Positions 26,190 to 34,881 of a stretch of DNA of 64,000 nt are shown one piece after another (positions within the stretch are counted from its first letter, which is position 1; every line of letters starts with the position of its first letter). The stretch spans positions 1 through 64,000 of the forward strand of contig CABZRN010000002.1 in assembly GCA_902528175.1 (NCBI GenBank), read 5' to 3'. Under the pieces are notes generated by a model. That model saw only the letters and a program-made list of their open reading frames with translations, did no database searches and was not told the DNA's origin. This DNA is from an uncultured Pelagibacteraceae bacterium (GTDB lineage: Bacteria > Pseudomonadota > Alphaproteobacteria > Pelagibacterales > Pelagibacteraceae). The position numbers and the translations under genes are program-made.

Positions 26190-27647
26190 GTGAATAAAAT
26201 CGTTTGGTTTAGATACGACCTGAGGCTAGAGGATAATCAAGCTTTTATAGAGGCAACAAAAAATGGTAATGTCTTACCAATTTTCATTTTTGACAAAAAT
26301 TATTACAAAATAGACACGTCTAGTTCTTTTCATTTAAAATTTTGCGAAGATTCACTTAAAGATTTAAACCAAAGTTTAAAAAATTTATATAATTCAAAAT
26401 TAAATATTTATTATGGGGATACGACTGAGATTTTAAAAAATATTTCAAAAAAATTTAATATAAGTGAAATTTATTCACATCATGTATTTAAAAATAATTA
26501 TCTTAGCAAAATTGACGAAAAAACTTCTAAATTTTTTAAAGAGTGCAATATTCAGTGGTATTTATTTAATCAATTCGGGATACAACTAGGTAAAAGAGAT
26601 AGATATCGTTGGTCATATAACTGGAATAAATTTATTAACCAGCCAGTTTTAGAAAAAAGAGTAAATTGCAATTTCATTATAGATCCTGATCATAATAAAA
26701 ATTGCTCAATATCTACAAATTTTATAGATGATAAATTAATTCAAGAAGGAGGAAGGAAAAATGCAGTAAAATTGCTAAATTCCTTTTTAGATAATAGATC
26801 CGATAATTATCAAAAAGAAATGTCTTCACCAATTACCGGTGAAAAATCTTGTTCAAGACTTAGTCCATACATAACTTATGGTAATATTTCATTAAGAGAA
26901 ATATATAGGGCTACAAAACAAAAATTGAATGAAGATATTTCTATTGCAAAAAAAAAATCTTTAATAGCTTTCAAAAGTAGACTTGCATGGCACTGTCATT
27001 TTATTCAGAAGTTATATGATGAACCAGAAATAGAATTTAAAAATTTAAATAGTGCTTTTGATGGTTTGAGAGAAGATGATTTTAATCCTTATTATTATGA
27101 GGCTTGGAAAAATGGAAACACAGGTTATCCTTTTATCGATGCGTGTATGAGATATTTAAAAGTCAATGGTTGGATAAACTTTAGAATGCGTGCAATGCTT
27201 GTCTCATTTGCTTCATATCAATTATGGCTAGATTGGAAAAAAACATCAAAACATATGGCCAAATTATTTACAGATTATGAGCCAGGGATACATTATTCAC
27301 AGTTTCAAATGCAGTCAGGAACTACCGGTATCAATTCTATTCGGATTTATAATCCAATAAAACAGTCCATAGATCAGGATCCAGACGGGAATTTTATTAG
27401 AAAATGGGTTCCAGAATTAAAAAATGTTCAAGGTAAACTTATACATGAGCCATGGAAAATGACTTACATCGATCAGAAAAGTATTAGTATTGAGTTAGGT
27501 AAAAACTATCCTTTTCCAATTATTGAAAATAATAAAGTTACTAAGATAGCAAAAGATAAAATATGGAAAGTTAAAAAATCTAAAGAGGCTAAACTTTTAT
27601 CTAGCCAGATTTTGATTAAACATGCTAGTTTATCTTCAAGAAGATAA
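26190..27647 (+). CDS. phr: cryptochrome/DNA photolyase family flavoprotein
   Basis: A 485-residue photolyase. The N-terminal antenna domain starts KIVWFRYDLRLEDNQAF. The FAD-binding domain has SRLSPYITYGNISLREIYR, LAWHCHFIQKLYDEPE and the long signature DACMRYLKVNGWINFRMRAM, including the tryptophan and arginine used around FAD. The GTG start at 26190 puts the antenna strand at the usual position. Class I CPD photolyase, (6-4) photolyase and cryptochrome cannot be separated by eye. Light-dependent DNA repair suits a surface-ocean cell, and an SRAP repair protein follows immediately. Confidence 0.9.
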   Translation: MNKIVWFRYDLRLEDNQAFIEATKNGNVLPIFIFDKNYYKIDTSSSFHLKFCEDSLKDLNQSLKNLYNSKLNIYYGDTTEILKNISKKFNISEIYSHHVFKNNYLSKIDEKTSKFFKECNIQWYLFNQFGIQLGKRDRYRWSYNWNKFINQPVLEKRVNCNFIIDPDHNKNCSISTNFIDDKLIQEGGRKNAVKLLNSFLDNRSDNYQKEMSSPITGEKSCSRLSPYITYGNISLREIYRATKQKLNEDISIAKKKSLIAFKSRLAWHCHFIQKLYDEPEIEFKNLNSAFDGLREDDFNPYYYEAWKNGNTGYPFIDACMRYLKVNGWINFRMRAMLVSFASYQLWLDWKKTSKHMAKLFTDYEPGIHYSQFQMQSGTTGINSIRIYNPIKQSIDQDPDGNFIRKWVPELKNVQGKLIHEPWKMTYIDQKSISIELGKNYPFPIIENNKVTKIAKDKIWKVKKSKEAKLLSSQILIKHASLSSRR

Positions 27648-27650
27648 TTT

Positions 27651-28274
27651 ATGTGTGGTAGATACGTCATAACAAAACCAGTTGAAAAAACTGTGAAAAT
27701 TGTAAAATCATCGACAACAGTTAAAGATAATGAAAACTTTAACGCACACCCAAGTCAATCATTACCAATTATAAAATCATATTCAAATGGTAAGACTTTA
27801 GAATTAGTGAAGTGGGGAATAGTACCATCGTGGGCAAAACAAAAGGATTTTAGACCTTTAATAAATGCAAGAGTAGAAACAATTGATGAAAAAGTTTCTT
27901 TTAAAAAACTTATAAAAACAACAAGATGTGTTGCCGTAATGGATGGATTTTATGAGTGGAAACGATCTAAGGAAAACAAAACTCCGTTTTATTTTACAAG
28001 AGAAGACAAAAAACCTTTATATGTTGCAGGAATTTTTGAAAACAATGAATTTTGTTTAATTACTGAAGAAGCTAGTCAAAATGTTATGGATATACATCAT
28101 AGACAACCAGTTATTTTAGATAATAATGAAATAGACAATTATTTAGATCTTAAAAAGGATGGCAAAAAATACTTAAGCCAGATTAAGAAAATCCCTTTAA
28201 ATTTTTATGAGATATCTAAAGAAGTTAATAAACCTACAAACAATTATCCATCATTGATTAGTAAGTTAAATTAA
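27651..28274 (+). CDS. SOS-response-associated peptidase (SRAP/YedK-like)
   Basis: A 207-residue SRAP protein. The N-terminal MCGRYVIT gives the catalytic Cys2 after methionine removal, LINARVETI holds the conserved Asn/Arg/Glu, GFYEWKR holds the glutamate and DIHHRQPVIL the histidine. YedK/HMCES proteins form a covalent thiazolidine link with abasic sites in single-stranded DNA and so shield them. The gene follows the photolyase by three bases and is followed after two bases by a DUF4174-like gene, a small DNA-repair unit. Confidence 0.93.
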   Translation: MCGRYVITKPVEKTVKIVKSSTTVKDNENFNAHPSQSLPIIKSYSNGKTLELVKWGIVPSWAKQKDFRPLINARVETIDEKVSFKKLIKTTRCVAVMDGFYEWKRSKENKTPFYFTREDKKPLYVAGIFENNEFCLITEEASQNVMDIHHRQPVILDNNEIDNYLDLKKDGKKYLSQIKKIPLNFYEISKEVNKPTNNYPSLISKLN

Positions 28275-28276
28275 TA

Positions 28277-28804
28277 ATGGATTTAACTAAATATAAAAAC
28301 AAAAGTAGAATTCTATTAATTAAGTCTCCAAATTATAAATTAAAAGATTACTTTAATATTAAATATGTTTATCAAAAGCATATAAAAAAATTTCACAAAA
28401 GACATGTCAAATTAATTACAAAAATAGATAAAAAAGGTTTTAAAATAAATTTTATTGATTTTGATGGCAAAACAAAAAAAGTTTTGAATAAAGTTAATAC
28501 CAATACTTTATTTAAATTTATTGATACTTTAAAAATTAGTAAAACTATAAAACCAATAAATTTATCTCTATTTTCAGATTATAATCCTAAAACTACAACC
28601 CATGGATTAGGATTTAAAAATAAAGAAAAAGCTTTGTATACTGTTGATACGATCAAAAAAAGACCTATAAAATATCAAGTTAATGTAATTGCAACTATGC
28701 TAGGACGTGCAAAAAAACACCCACATAAAACAAAAGAAATGAATGATGCAATAAAAGTTTTTAGTAAATGGATGTCTAATTATAAAGAAAGTTCTAAGAA
28801 GTAA
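28277..28804 (+). CDS. uncharacterised basic protein, DUF4174-like N-terminus
   Basis: A 175-residue protein rich in lysine. The first 95 residues (MDLTKYKNKSRILLIKSP... INFIDFDGKTKKVLNK... LFKFIDTLK) recall DUF4174, a thioredoxin-fold-like domain in which a phrase of the form dlskykwknR-LLl opens the domain. This comparison is from memory. The C-terminal part (HGLGFKNKEKALYTVDTIKKRP, then a helical segment ending VFSKWMSNYK) is not recognised. It is encoded directly behind the SRAP gene, so a role in DNA repair or photoprotection is possible but unproven. The end overlaps the convergent DUF2798 gene by 11 bases. Confidence 0.6.
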   Translation: MDLTKYKNKSRILLIKSPNYKLKDYFNIKYVYQKHIKKFHKRHVKLITKIDKKGFKINFIDFDGKTKKVLNKVNTNTLFKFIDTLKISKTIKPINLSLFSDYNPKTTTHGLGFKNKEKALYTVDTIKKRPIKYQVNVIATMLGRAKKHPHKTKEMNDAIKVFSKWMSNYKESSKK

Positions 28805-29015
28805 TTTTATCTACAAATCTTTTAACAACCGGGGCAAGGCTTAATACAGTAATAATTGCAATAGGTAAGCTTACAGACCAAGCTTTCAAAAAACGTTTTA
28901 TATATAATTCGTCTAATCCAGTGTTAATATAAGTAATTAACAAAGTCATAATAAGACTTGTAAAAAATCCTACAATTAATGTAAAAAGCAATTGAGAGTA
29001 TTTTTTTGGTAACAT
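28794..29015 (-). CDS. DUF2798 family membrane protein
   Basis: A 73-residue protein with two hydrophobic helices: LLFTLIVGFFTSLIMTLLITYIN and SVSLPIAIITVLSLAPVVKRFV. The arrangement and the LAPVVKRFVDK ending match DUF2798, small two-helix inner-membrane proteins of unknown function. The end overlaps the convergent basic-protein gene by 11 bases. Confidence 0.8.
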   Translation of the reverse strand: MLPKKYSQLLFTLIVGFFTSLIMTLLITYINTGLDELYIKRFLKAWSVSLPIAIITVLSLAPVVKRFVDKITS

Positions 29016-29082
29016 CTAATTAGGTAATTTGTTGCTCAAGTTTCTTGTTAAATTATCTTAACATCTTTAAATTTAAAATGAT

Positions 29083-29466
29083 TTATTTTTTCATAGCATT
29101 AAACATGCTTAGAGTATCATCAAAAGTCATCATAGTGATCATTTTTCCACTATCACTTACTTCAAAGTAATGACCAAACATAGTTACCATACCATCCGCT
29201 GATCCTTTTACTCTTACAAAAACTTTATTTCCTTCACTTATCATATCTATAGGTTCAACTTTAAAGTTGGACCATTTTTCTGGAATTTTAGAAAATGCTC
29301 CCATCATTGCTTGTGGGCCTTTGTGAACCCCCGACAAAGGATGGATACCTTCTTTTCCAGGGAAAGTCCAAGTAGTATTTTCATCTACTAACTCTTTAAA
29401 AAAAGTTTCCATGTCATGCTTATTAAAAAGGTCATAACCTAATTTTACTCTTTCTTTTGGATTCAT
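29083..29466 (-). CDS. SnoaL/NTF2-like protein
   Basis: A 127-residue protein of the NTF2-like (SnoaL) fold. KERVKLGYDLFNKHDMETFFKEL at the start is the classic first helix, TTWTFPGKEGIHPLSGVHKGPQAMMGAF follows (in part), and VFVRVKGSADGMVTMFGHYF gives the later strands. Such folds bind small hydrophobic ligands or act as isomerases, but the substrate is unknown. A strong AAGGAGA ribosome site lies in front. It is the last gene of a four-gene minus-strand group of small stress-type proteins. Confidence 0.82.
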   Translation of the reverse strand: MNPKERVKLGYDLFNKHDMETFFKELVDENTTWTFPGKEGIHPLSGVHKGPQAMMGAFSKIPEKWSNFKVEPIDMISEGNKVFVRVKGSADGMVTMFGHYFEVSDSGKMITMMTFDDTLSMFNAMKK

Positions 29467-29484
29467 TTGTTTCTCCTTTCAAAA

Positions 29485-29808
29485 TTATTTTCCAGGTTTA
29501 ATTACACTGTTAGCTGCATTTGCTGCATTACTAAAAGCTTTATTATAGTCAATTACCTCATGAACCATTAAATCATCCATAAGGCCGGAATTTTTAAAAG
29601 CTATTTTTAATGCAACAGCTTGTTCGTATTCCCCTTCAACGCAAGAAATTACGTCAAATCTACCTCTAACCCATTCGTAAGAAATAAGCTTTAAACCAGC
29701 TGCCTCTGTTACCTTTTTTGTAGAAGCAAATCTGTCAGCAGTTGGTTCATTCTGCATTCTCTTCATTAGTTCTCCACTGATCTTGCCTATTAAATAAAAT
29801 TTTGCCAT
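29485..29808 (-). CDS. GYD-like small protein
   Basis: A 107-residue paralogue of the GYD protein at 16938-17261: same length, same MAKFY start, a VRGRFDVISCVEGEYE core aligned with VRGPVDFVAVVEADSF and a KPGK ending aligned with KPAG. A strong AAGGAG ribosome site precedes it. It is the third gene in the small-protein group and probably forms a ferredoxin-like dimer. Function unknown. Confidence 0.75.
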   Translation of the reverse strand: MAKFYLIGKISGELMKRMQNEPTADRFASTKKVTEAAGLKLISYEWVRGRFDVISCVEGEYEQAVALKIAFKNSGLMDDLMVHEVIDYNKAFSNAANAANSVIKPGK

Positions 29809-29836
29809 TTTTTTCTCCTTTTGTTTATTAGTTTAA

Positions 29837-30124
29837 TTACACTCCTTTAATTATAATTAAATTACCTTCAGAATTTTTTTGGCGAAGTTCTTTGACTGGT
29901 TTGTATAAATCTGAGTTATACCACTCCAATGCTTTTTCGTAAGTAGGAAATTCAATAATTACATTCCTAGTATAATCCCATTTACCTTCCATAGATGTAT
30001 ACTCACCGGCTCTAACAACATACTTACCACCGAATTGTTTTATAGTTTCAGGAACTTGCTCTGCGTAAACTTTAAAACCTTCTTTGTTGGTCATATTAAT
30101 TTGAGCTATTACATAACCAGGCAT
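29837..30124 (-). CDS. DUF1330 family protein
   Basis: A 95-residue protein of the DUF1330 family (dimeric alpha/beta barrel). MPGYVIAQINMTNKEGFKVYAEQVPETIKQ (in part) and GKYVVRAGEYTSMEGKWDYTRNVIIEFPTYEKALEWYNSDLY (in part) are the full set of family marks. The family's function is unknown. It is encoded between the GYD-like gene and a further small barrel protein on the same strand. Confidence 0.92.
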   Translation of the reverse strand: MPGYVIAQINMTNKEGFKVYAEQVPETIKQFGGKYVVRAGEYTSMEGKWDYTRNVIIEFPTYEKALEWYNSDLYKPVKELRQKNSEGNLIIIKGV

Positions 30125-30146
30125 TTCAGTTTAAATCTTTTTTTAC

Positions 30147-30428
30147 TTAGTTTCTGAAGTCCATGATGTTTCCACACTCTTCTGGATCAGTAGTAAACAT
30201 GCTGTTCATGTCACCAAGTTGATCTATGATGGCTTCTTTACTTTCTGCTTCCCATCTGCAGAAAACTTTCATTGAGTCACCTGCACCTACCATAGTAACT
30301 AAGCATTTTGCTTTTGAACCTGTTACACCTTTTTTAAGATCTTCGTGTGGAGTTGAAGTAACAAAATCCATGAATTTTTTCTTCATCTCTTCAGATTTAA
30401 AAATGTGTGTTGCTAAATAGTTTTTCAT
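30147..30428 (-). CDS. small dimeric alpha/beta-barrel-like protein
   Basis: A 93-residue protein not securely assigned. MKNYLATHIFKSEEMKKKFMDF, AKCLVTMVGAGDSMKVFCRWEAESKEAI and the ending EECGNIMDFRN suggest the alpha/beta-barrel fold shared with DUF1330 and DUF3303 proteins. It has a good GAAAGGA ribosome site and a -10-like TATATT upstream, so it probably heads the four-gene group that ends with the NTF2-like gene. Confidence 0.65.
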   Translation of the reverse strand: MKNYLATHIFKSEEMKKKFMDFVTSTPHEDLKKGVTGSKAKCLVTMVGAGDSMKVFCRWEAESKEAIIDQLGDMNSMFTTDPEECGNIMDFRN

Positions 30429-30508
30429 TATTTTCCTTTCGTTTGTTAAATTTTAATCAATATAATCTATTAAGGTAAAGGTTTTATTACAAATGAGGAA
30501 TGCGTTTT

Positions 30509-31510
30509 TTAGATCCAACTAGGAACAGGAAGCCCTTTTTCTTGTAAAAACTTTTTATTAAACAGCTTAGAGTTGTATTTATCAGATCGATCACAAAGTA
30601 TTGTGACGATAGTTTTACCCGGTCCTAATTTTTTACCTAGCTTGATAGCTCCTGTAATATTTATTGCACAACTAGTTCCTAAACTCAAACCTTCATTTTG
30701 AATCAAGTCATATAGAACTGGCAAAGCTTCTTTATCAGTTACTTTAAAAGCACCATCAATTTTAGCTTTTGCAAAATTAGCAGTCACTCTACTTGATCCA
30801 ATTCCTTCAGTAATTGAACTTCCTGAAGATTTTAATTCACCATTTTCAATATGATCAAAAAGGGAAGAACCATCAGGATCAGCTAAAAATATTTTTATAT
30901 CTTTATTTTTTTCTTTTAGAAAACTACTAACTCCACTAATAGTACCTCCAGTACCAGAAGAACAAACAAATCCATCTACCTTTCCATCAGTTTGCATCCA
31001 GATTTCTGGTCCAGTTGTTTCATAGTGACCTTTTGAATTTGCTGTATTATCAAATTGGTTAGCCCAAACTACTCCATGGTTATTAGAACTCTTTAAGTCA
31101 TCTGCTAATTTTGCTGCTACTTTTACAAAATTACCATCATCTTTATAAGGTTTAGGTGGTACCAACCTTAAGTCAGCACCCATATTTCTTAGCATATCTT
31201 TTTTTTCTTGGGTTTGATCTTCGTTCATAACAATGATTGTTTTATACCCAATAGAATTTCCGATTAAGCATAAACCAATTCCTGTATTGCCGGCAGTTCC
31301 TTCAACTATCGTTCCACCTTTAGATATCAGTTTTTTTTCTTCAGCATCTTTAATTAAAGCAAGTGCTGCTCTATCTTTAACTGAGCCACCAGGATTTAAA
31401 TATTCTGCTTTACCATAAATATTACATCCAGTTATCTCAGATGCAGCTCTTAATTTCACTAAAGGAGTGTTTCCAATTCCTTCAACAAAGTTGTTTTGTG
31501 GTTTACTCAT
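30509..31510 (-). CDS. cysK: cysteine synthase A
   Basis: PLP enzyme (333 residues) making cysteine from O-acetylserine and sulfide. The PLP lysine is in NPGGSVKDRAAL, the substrate loop in VEGTAGNTGIGLC, the phosphate-binding glycines in CSSGTGGTISGVSSF and a late motif in GLSLGTSCAINITGA. TAGNTG replaces the more common TSGNTG. The gene overlaps cysE by one base, so serine acetyltransferase and cysteine synthase are made together, as in the known bi-enzyme complex. Confidence 0.93.
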   Translation of the reverse strand: MSKPQNNFVEGIGNTPLVKLRAASEITGCNIYGKAEYLNPGGSVKDRAALALIKDAEEKKLISKGGTIVEGTAGNTGIGLCLIGNSIGYKTIIVMNEDQTQEKKDMLRNMGADLRLVPPKPYKDDGNFVKVAAKLADDLKSSNNHGVVWANQFDNTANSKGHYETTGPEIWMQTDGKVDGFVCSSGTGGTISGVSSFLKEKNKDIKIFLADPDGSSLFDHIENGELKSSGSSITEGIGSSRVTANFAKAKIDGAFKVTDKEALPVLYDLIQNEGLSLGTSCAINITGAIKLGKKLGPGKTIVTILCDRSDKYNSKLFNKKFLQEKGLPVPSWI

Positions 31511-32091
31511 TAATTTTTATCACTATCTTGAGTTATACCATAAGGTTTAAAGTTTTGATCTTCAGTTGTAACTTCACCAACATTCTTTGCGGGTATTCCA
31601 ACCATTACTGAATTTTCTTCAACATCTTTTGTAACAACAGCATTAGCACCAATTTTTGCATTTTTTCCAATCACAACTGGCCCTAATATCTGTGCACCAG
31701 ATCCAACAACCACATTGTCCATTAATGTTGGATGTCTTTTTGTATTTCTTTGATCGTCGGAATTTATACTTGGAGATATTCCACCAAGAGTGACCATATG
31801 GTAAATAGTTACATTATCACCAATTTCAGAAGTCTCACCTATAACAACTCCCATACCGTGATCTATAAATAAATTTTTTCCAATCTTTGCATTAGGATGA
31901 ATTTCTATTCCTGTTAAAAATCTTGAAAACTGAGAAATTATTCTTGCAATCAAATTAAATTTTGCAATGGCAAAAAAATTTGCAATTCGATGAAAAAAAA
32001 CAGCTTTTGCTCCAGGATAAGTTAATACTACACTTAACTTTGATTTAGCAGCTGGATCTCTTTTAATTATAGAATCTAAAAATTCATTCAT
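31510..32091 (-). CDS. cysE: serine O-acetyltransferase
   Basis: Left-handed beta-helix acetyltransferase of 193 residues, the short form of Cys[30 protein letters not shown] (in part) is the N-terminal helical region, [27 protein letters not shown] the hexapeptide core and [20 protein letters not shown] the later coils. It produces O-acetylserine for CysK. Its end overlaps the cysK start by one base, and a persulfide dioxygenase gene lies upstream on the same strand. Confidence 0.95.
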   Translation of the reverse strand: MNEFLDSIIKRDPAAKSKLSVVLTYPGAKAVFFHRIANFFAIAKFNLIARIISQFSRFLTGIEIHPNAKIGKNLFIDHGMGVVIGETSEIGDNVTIYHMVTLGGISPSINSDDQRNTKRHPTLMDNVVVGSGAQILGPVVIGKNAKIGANAVVTKDVEENSVMVGIPAKNVGEVTTEDQNFKPYGITQDSDKN

Positions 32092-32106
32092 GTTGTTTAC
32101 AGTTTT

Positions 32107-32805
32107 TTAAGCTTTAACTTGATTTAACGTTAAACCCTTTAGATTAGCTGGAACAGCTACATCCATCATTTTTGGGTTCGCAAGTTTAAGGTTATTCATT
32201 ATTTCTACGTATTGGTCAACAGAATTAACTTGTAACCTTGGATTATTTTTTCTCTCTGATCCAATTGTAGAATGTTTTTTACCATTATAGTCATGCGCAG
32301 GGTATACCATCGTATTTTCCGGTAATTTTAACAATTTGTTAAATATAGAGTCGTACTGTTGTCTAGCATTACCGTTTTGAAAATCAGTTCTTCCAGTTCC
32401 ATTTATTAAAAGTGTGTCACCTGTAAAAACTCTATCATTCATTAAATAACTGTAAGAACAATCTGTGTGACCAGGTGTGTACATCACTTTTAAATTAATA
32501 TTATCAATTTTTACGTTTTCATCTTCCTTAACTCTTAAGTCTACAACTTCGGACTTTGAATTATCTCCCATAATTTTAGTGCAGCTTGTTCTTTTACTTA
32601 ATTCATTTAAGCCGGTTATGTGATCCGCATGTATATGTGTATCAATTACTTTTACTAATTTTAATTCTAATTTATTTAAAAAATTTATGTATTGATCTGT
32701 GTGTTCTAAAACTGGATCTATGATTAAAGCCTCTCTACCTTTGCCACTTGATAGTATGTACGTATAGGTTGAAGACTTAGTATCAAATAATTGCTCAAAT
32801 ATCAT
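32107..32805 (-). CDS. metallo-beta-lactamase-fold persulfide dioxygenase (ETHE1-like)
   Basis: A 232-residue enzyme from the ATG at 32805 (MIFEQLFDTKSSTYTYIL). The ORF track adds 13 hydrophobic residues from 32844 that look like an upstream artefact. Metal ligands are in DTHIHADHITGLN, YTPGHTDCSYSYL, RVFTGDTLLINGTGRTDF and VYPAHDYNGK. GTGRTDF is typical of ETHE1/SDO enzymes, which oxidise glutathione persulfide to sulfite. Co-direction with cysE-cysK puts it in a sulfide/cysteine unit, probably removing excess sulfane sulfur. Confidence 0.9.
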   Translation of the reverse strand: MIFEQLFDTKSSTYTYILSSGKGREALIIDPVLEHTDQYINFLNKLELKLVKVIDTHIHADHITGLNELSKRTSCTKIMGDNSKSEVVDLRVKEDENVKIDNINLKVMYTPGHTDCSYSYLMNDRVFTGDTLLINGTGRTDFQNGNARQQYDSIFNKLLKLPENTMVYPAHDYNGKKHSTIGSERKNNPRLQVNSVDQYVEIMNNLKLANPKMMDVAVPANLKGLTLNQVKA

Positions 32806-32880
32806 ATTAATGATCACTTTATAAAAAATTGCATAGCAAATCAATCTTGCATATAATTTGTTTTTAAAAAGGAGAGGTAA

Positions 32881-33543
32881 ATGACTTTAAAAATAAACAG
32901 TTTAGCACCTGACTTTAAGGCTAAAACAACTATTGGTGATATATCATTTCACGAATGGTTAGGAGATAGTTGGGGCGTTTTATTTTCGCATCCAAAAGAT
33001 TTTACTCCAGTTTGTACAACTGAACTTGGATCTTTAGCTAGAATGAAACCTGAGTTTGATAAAAGAAACGTTAAAGTTATTGGTTTAAGTGTGGACCCAG
33101 TTGCAGATCACGTTAAATGGCTGGATGACATTAAAGATGTAACGGGAATGAAACCTGATTATCCAATAATTGCGGATGAGGATCTAAAAATTGCAAAACT
33201 TTATAATATGTTAGAGGGTGATGCAGGAACTACTTCAATGGGTAGAACTGCAGTTGATAACCAAACAGTTAGAACAGTTTTTATTATTAGACCAGATAAA
33301 AGAATTGGTTTGTTCTTAACTTATCCAATGGCAACAGGAAGAAACTTTATGGAATTATTGAGATCAATAGACTCAATGCAGTTAACTGCAAAACATAAAG
33401 TTGCAACACCAGCGGATTGGAAAAAAGGTGAAGAAGTTATCATTGTTCCAGCAGTGAAAGATGAGGAAGCAAAGAAAATGTTTCCTGATGGTTGGAATGC
33501 AGTTAAACCTTATTTAAGAAAAGTACCAGATCCATCGAAGTAG
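32881..33543 (+). CDS. 1-Cys-type peroxiredoxin (Prx6 group)
   Basis: A 220-residue thiol peroxidase. The peroxidatic cysteine is in HPKDFTPVCTTELGSLA, where PVCTTE is the Prx6 signature. IGLSVDPVADHVKWLDDI and TVRTVFIIRPDKRIGLFLTYP and the C-terminal domain VATPADWKKGEEVIIVP follow in order. No resolving cysteine is seen, consistent with a 1-Cys enzyme. It has a strong AGGAGAGG ribosome site. Being divergent from the persulfide dioxygenase, it may share control with it. Confidence 0.93.
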   Translation: MTLKINSLAPDFKAKTTIGDISFHEWLGDSWGVLFSHPKDFTPVCTTELGSLARMKPEFDKRNVKVIGLSVDPVADHVKWLDDIKDVTGMKPDYPIIADEDLKIAKLYNMLEGDAGTTSMGRTAVDNQTVRTVFIIRPDKRIGLFLTYPMATGRNFMELLRSIDSMQLTAKHKVATPADWKKGEEVIIVPAVKDEEAKKMFPDGWNAVKPYLRKVPDPSK

Positions 33544-33544
33544 G

Positions 33545-34198
33545 TTGGACAATAAGATTTTAATCGAACAATCTCAGCATTGGGAAAAAAGCTTCTCAAG
33601 TAAGCCTGAGATGTTTGGTTCTGAACCAAGTCACTCTGCAAAAATAGCTTTAGAAAAATTAAAAAAAAATAACGTAAAACATATTATTGAACTTGGTGCA
33701 GGACTAGGACGTGATACGATTTTTTTCGCTAAAAATTCTATTAAAGTAACTGCGTTAGATTACAGCCCAACTGCAGTTGAAATAATTAAAAATAAGTCAA
33801 ACAGTTTAGGTTTAAATGATTTGATTGAAGTTCAAACACACGACTTAAGACAAAAATTAAATTTTAAAGATAATAGTTTTGATGGTTGTTACTCACATAT
33901 GCTTTATTGTATGGCTTTTACATATTCTGAACTTGAAAATTTAAACAACGAGATATTTAGAGTTTTAAATAAACTCTCATTAAATATTTATACAGTTAGA
34001 AACCATTCAGATGCAGATTATAAAAAAGGTACACATCGAGGCGAAGATTTATATGAAATGAACGGATATATTGTTCATTATTTTTCAGATGAAAAAATTA
34101 AAAAGTTATTAAAAGGATTTAAAAATTTAAGTATCGATTATTTTGATGAAGGAGATTTTCCAAGAAAATTATCCTTAGTTATTAATCAAAAAATTTAA
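33545..34198 (+). CDS. class I SAM-dependent methyltransferase
   Basis: A 217-residue methyltransferase. Motif I is HIIELGAGLGRDTIFFAKN, followed by VTALDYSPTAVEII, QTHDLRQKLNFKDNSFDGCYSHML (in part) and a late IVHYFSDEKIKKLLKGF. It resembles TehB/thiopurine-methyltransferase-like small enzymes, but the substrate cannot be fixed. The start is TTG at 33545, one base after the peroxiredoxin stop; the gene is presumably translated from the same message. Confidence 0.82.
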   Translation: MDNKILIEQSQHWEKSFSSKPEMFGSEPSHSAKIALEKLKKNNVKHIIELGAGLGRDTIFFAKNSIKVTALDYSPTAVEIIKNKSNSLGLNDLIEVQTHDLRQKLNFKDNSFDGCYSHMLYCMAFTYSELENLNNEIFRVLNKLSLNIYTVRNHSDADYKKGTHRGEDLYEMNGYIVHYFSDEKIKKLLKGFKNLSIDYFDEGDFPRKLSLVINQKI

Positions 34199-34199
34199 T

Positions 34200-34814
34200 A
34201 TGGAATACTTATTAATTGGTTTTTTTACTGGTCTAAGTTTGATTTTAGCACTTGGTGCTCAAAATGTCTTTGTAATAGAGCAGGGTTTAAAGAGACAATA
34301 TACTTTTTTAGTATGCTTAATTTGCTCAATTTCAGATTATATTTTAATTTTTTTAGGTATTTTCTTATTTGAATATTTTCAAAGTTACTTTAACCAAACA
34401 GTTGAACTTATATTAAATATTCTACTATTATTATTTTTATTACATTTTATTTATTCTAAAATAAAATTAAGTTTTTCCAATATTGATTTTTCAACAAACA
34501 AAACTGACGAAACCTTCAAAAGTATTTTCTTAAAGACCTTAGGTTTTACTTATTTAAATGCACATGTTTATTCAGATACAGTATTTTTTTTAGGAAATTT
34601 CTCTAAAAATTTTGCTTTGATTAACAAAATATATTTTGGATTAGGTGCCACAATATCTTCTTTTTTATTTTTTTTTACTATTGGTTATTTAGCAAACTAT
34701 TTGTCCAAATATTTAAATCATAAAAGAACTTGGTTTTATATAAACATATTAGTCATTCTTTTTATGACTGTTTTGTCTATATATGTTTTAAATATTATTC
34801 TTAATTTCTATTGA
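34200..34814 (+). CDS. LysE/ArgO-family exporter
   Basis: Inner-membrane protein of 204 residues with about six helices. The LysE family mark GLSLILALGAQNVFVIEQGLKRQY is at the N-terminus and TLGFTYLNAHVYSDTVFFLGN carries the conserved LNxHVYxDTV-type motif of the ArgO branch. It is therefore likely to export basic amino acids. One base separates it from the methyltransferase. Confidence 0.9.
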   Translation: MEYLLIGFFTGLSLILALGAQNVFVIEQGLKRQYTFLVCLICSISDYILIFLGIFLFEYFQSYFNQTVELILNILLLLFLLHFIYSKIKLSFSNIDFSTNKTDETFKSIFLKTLGFTYLNAHVYSDTVFFLGNFSKNFALINKIYFGLGATISSFLFFFTIGYLANYLSKYLNHKRTWFYINILVILFMTVLSIYVLNIILNFY

Positions 34815-34881
34815 TATAGAACACTTTTAAACGTCAATTTAGACCCATTGGTTTTTTTTAAAAAATAACTAAATAAGACTT

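Noticed and set aside
32806-32844. Hydrophobic 13-residue N-terminal extension of the persulfide dioxygenase
   Set aside because: ETHE1-type enzymes start with the FEQLFD segment; the extension reads as translated upstream DNA rather than a signal peptide with a cleavage site.
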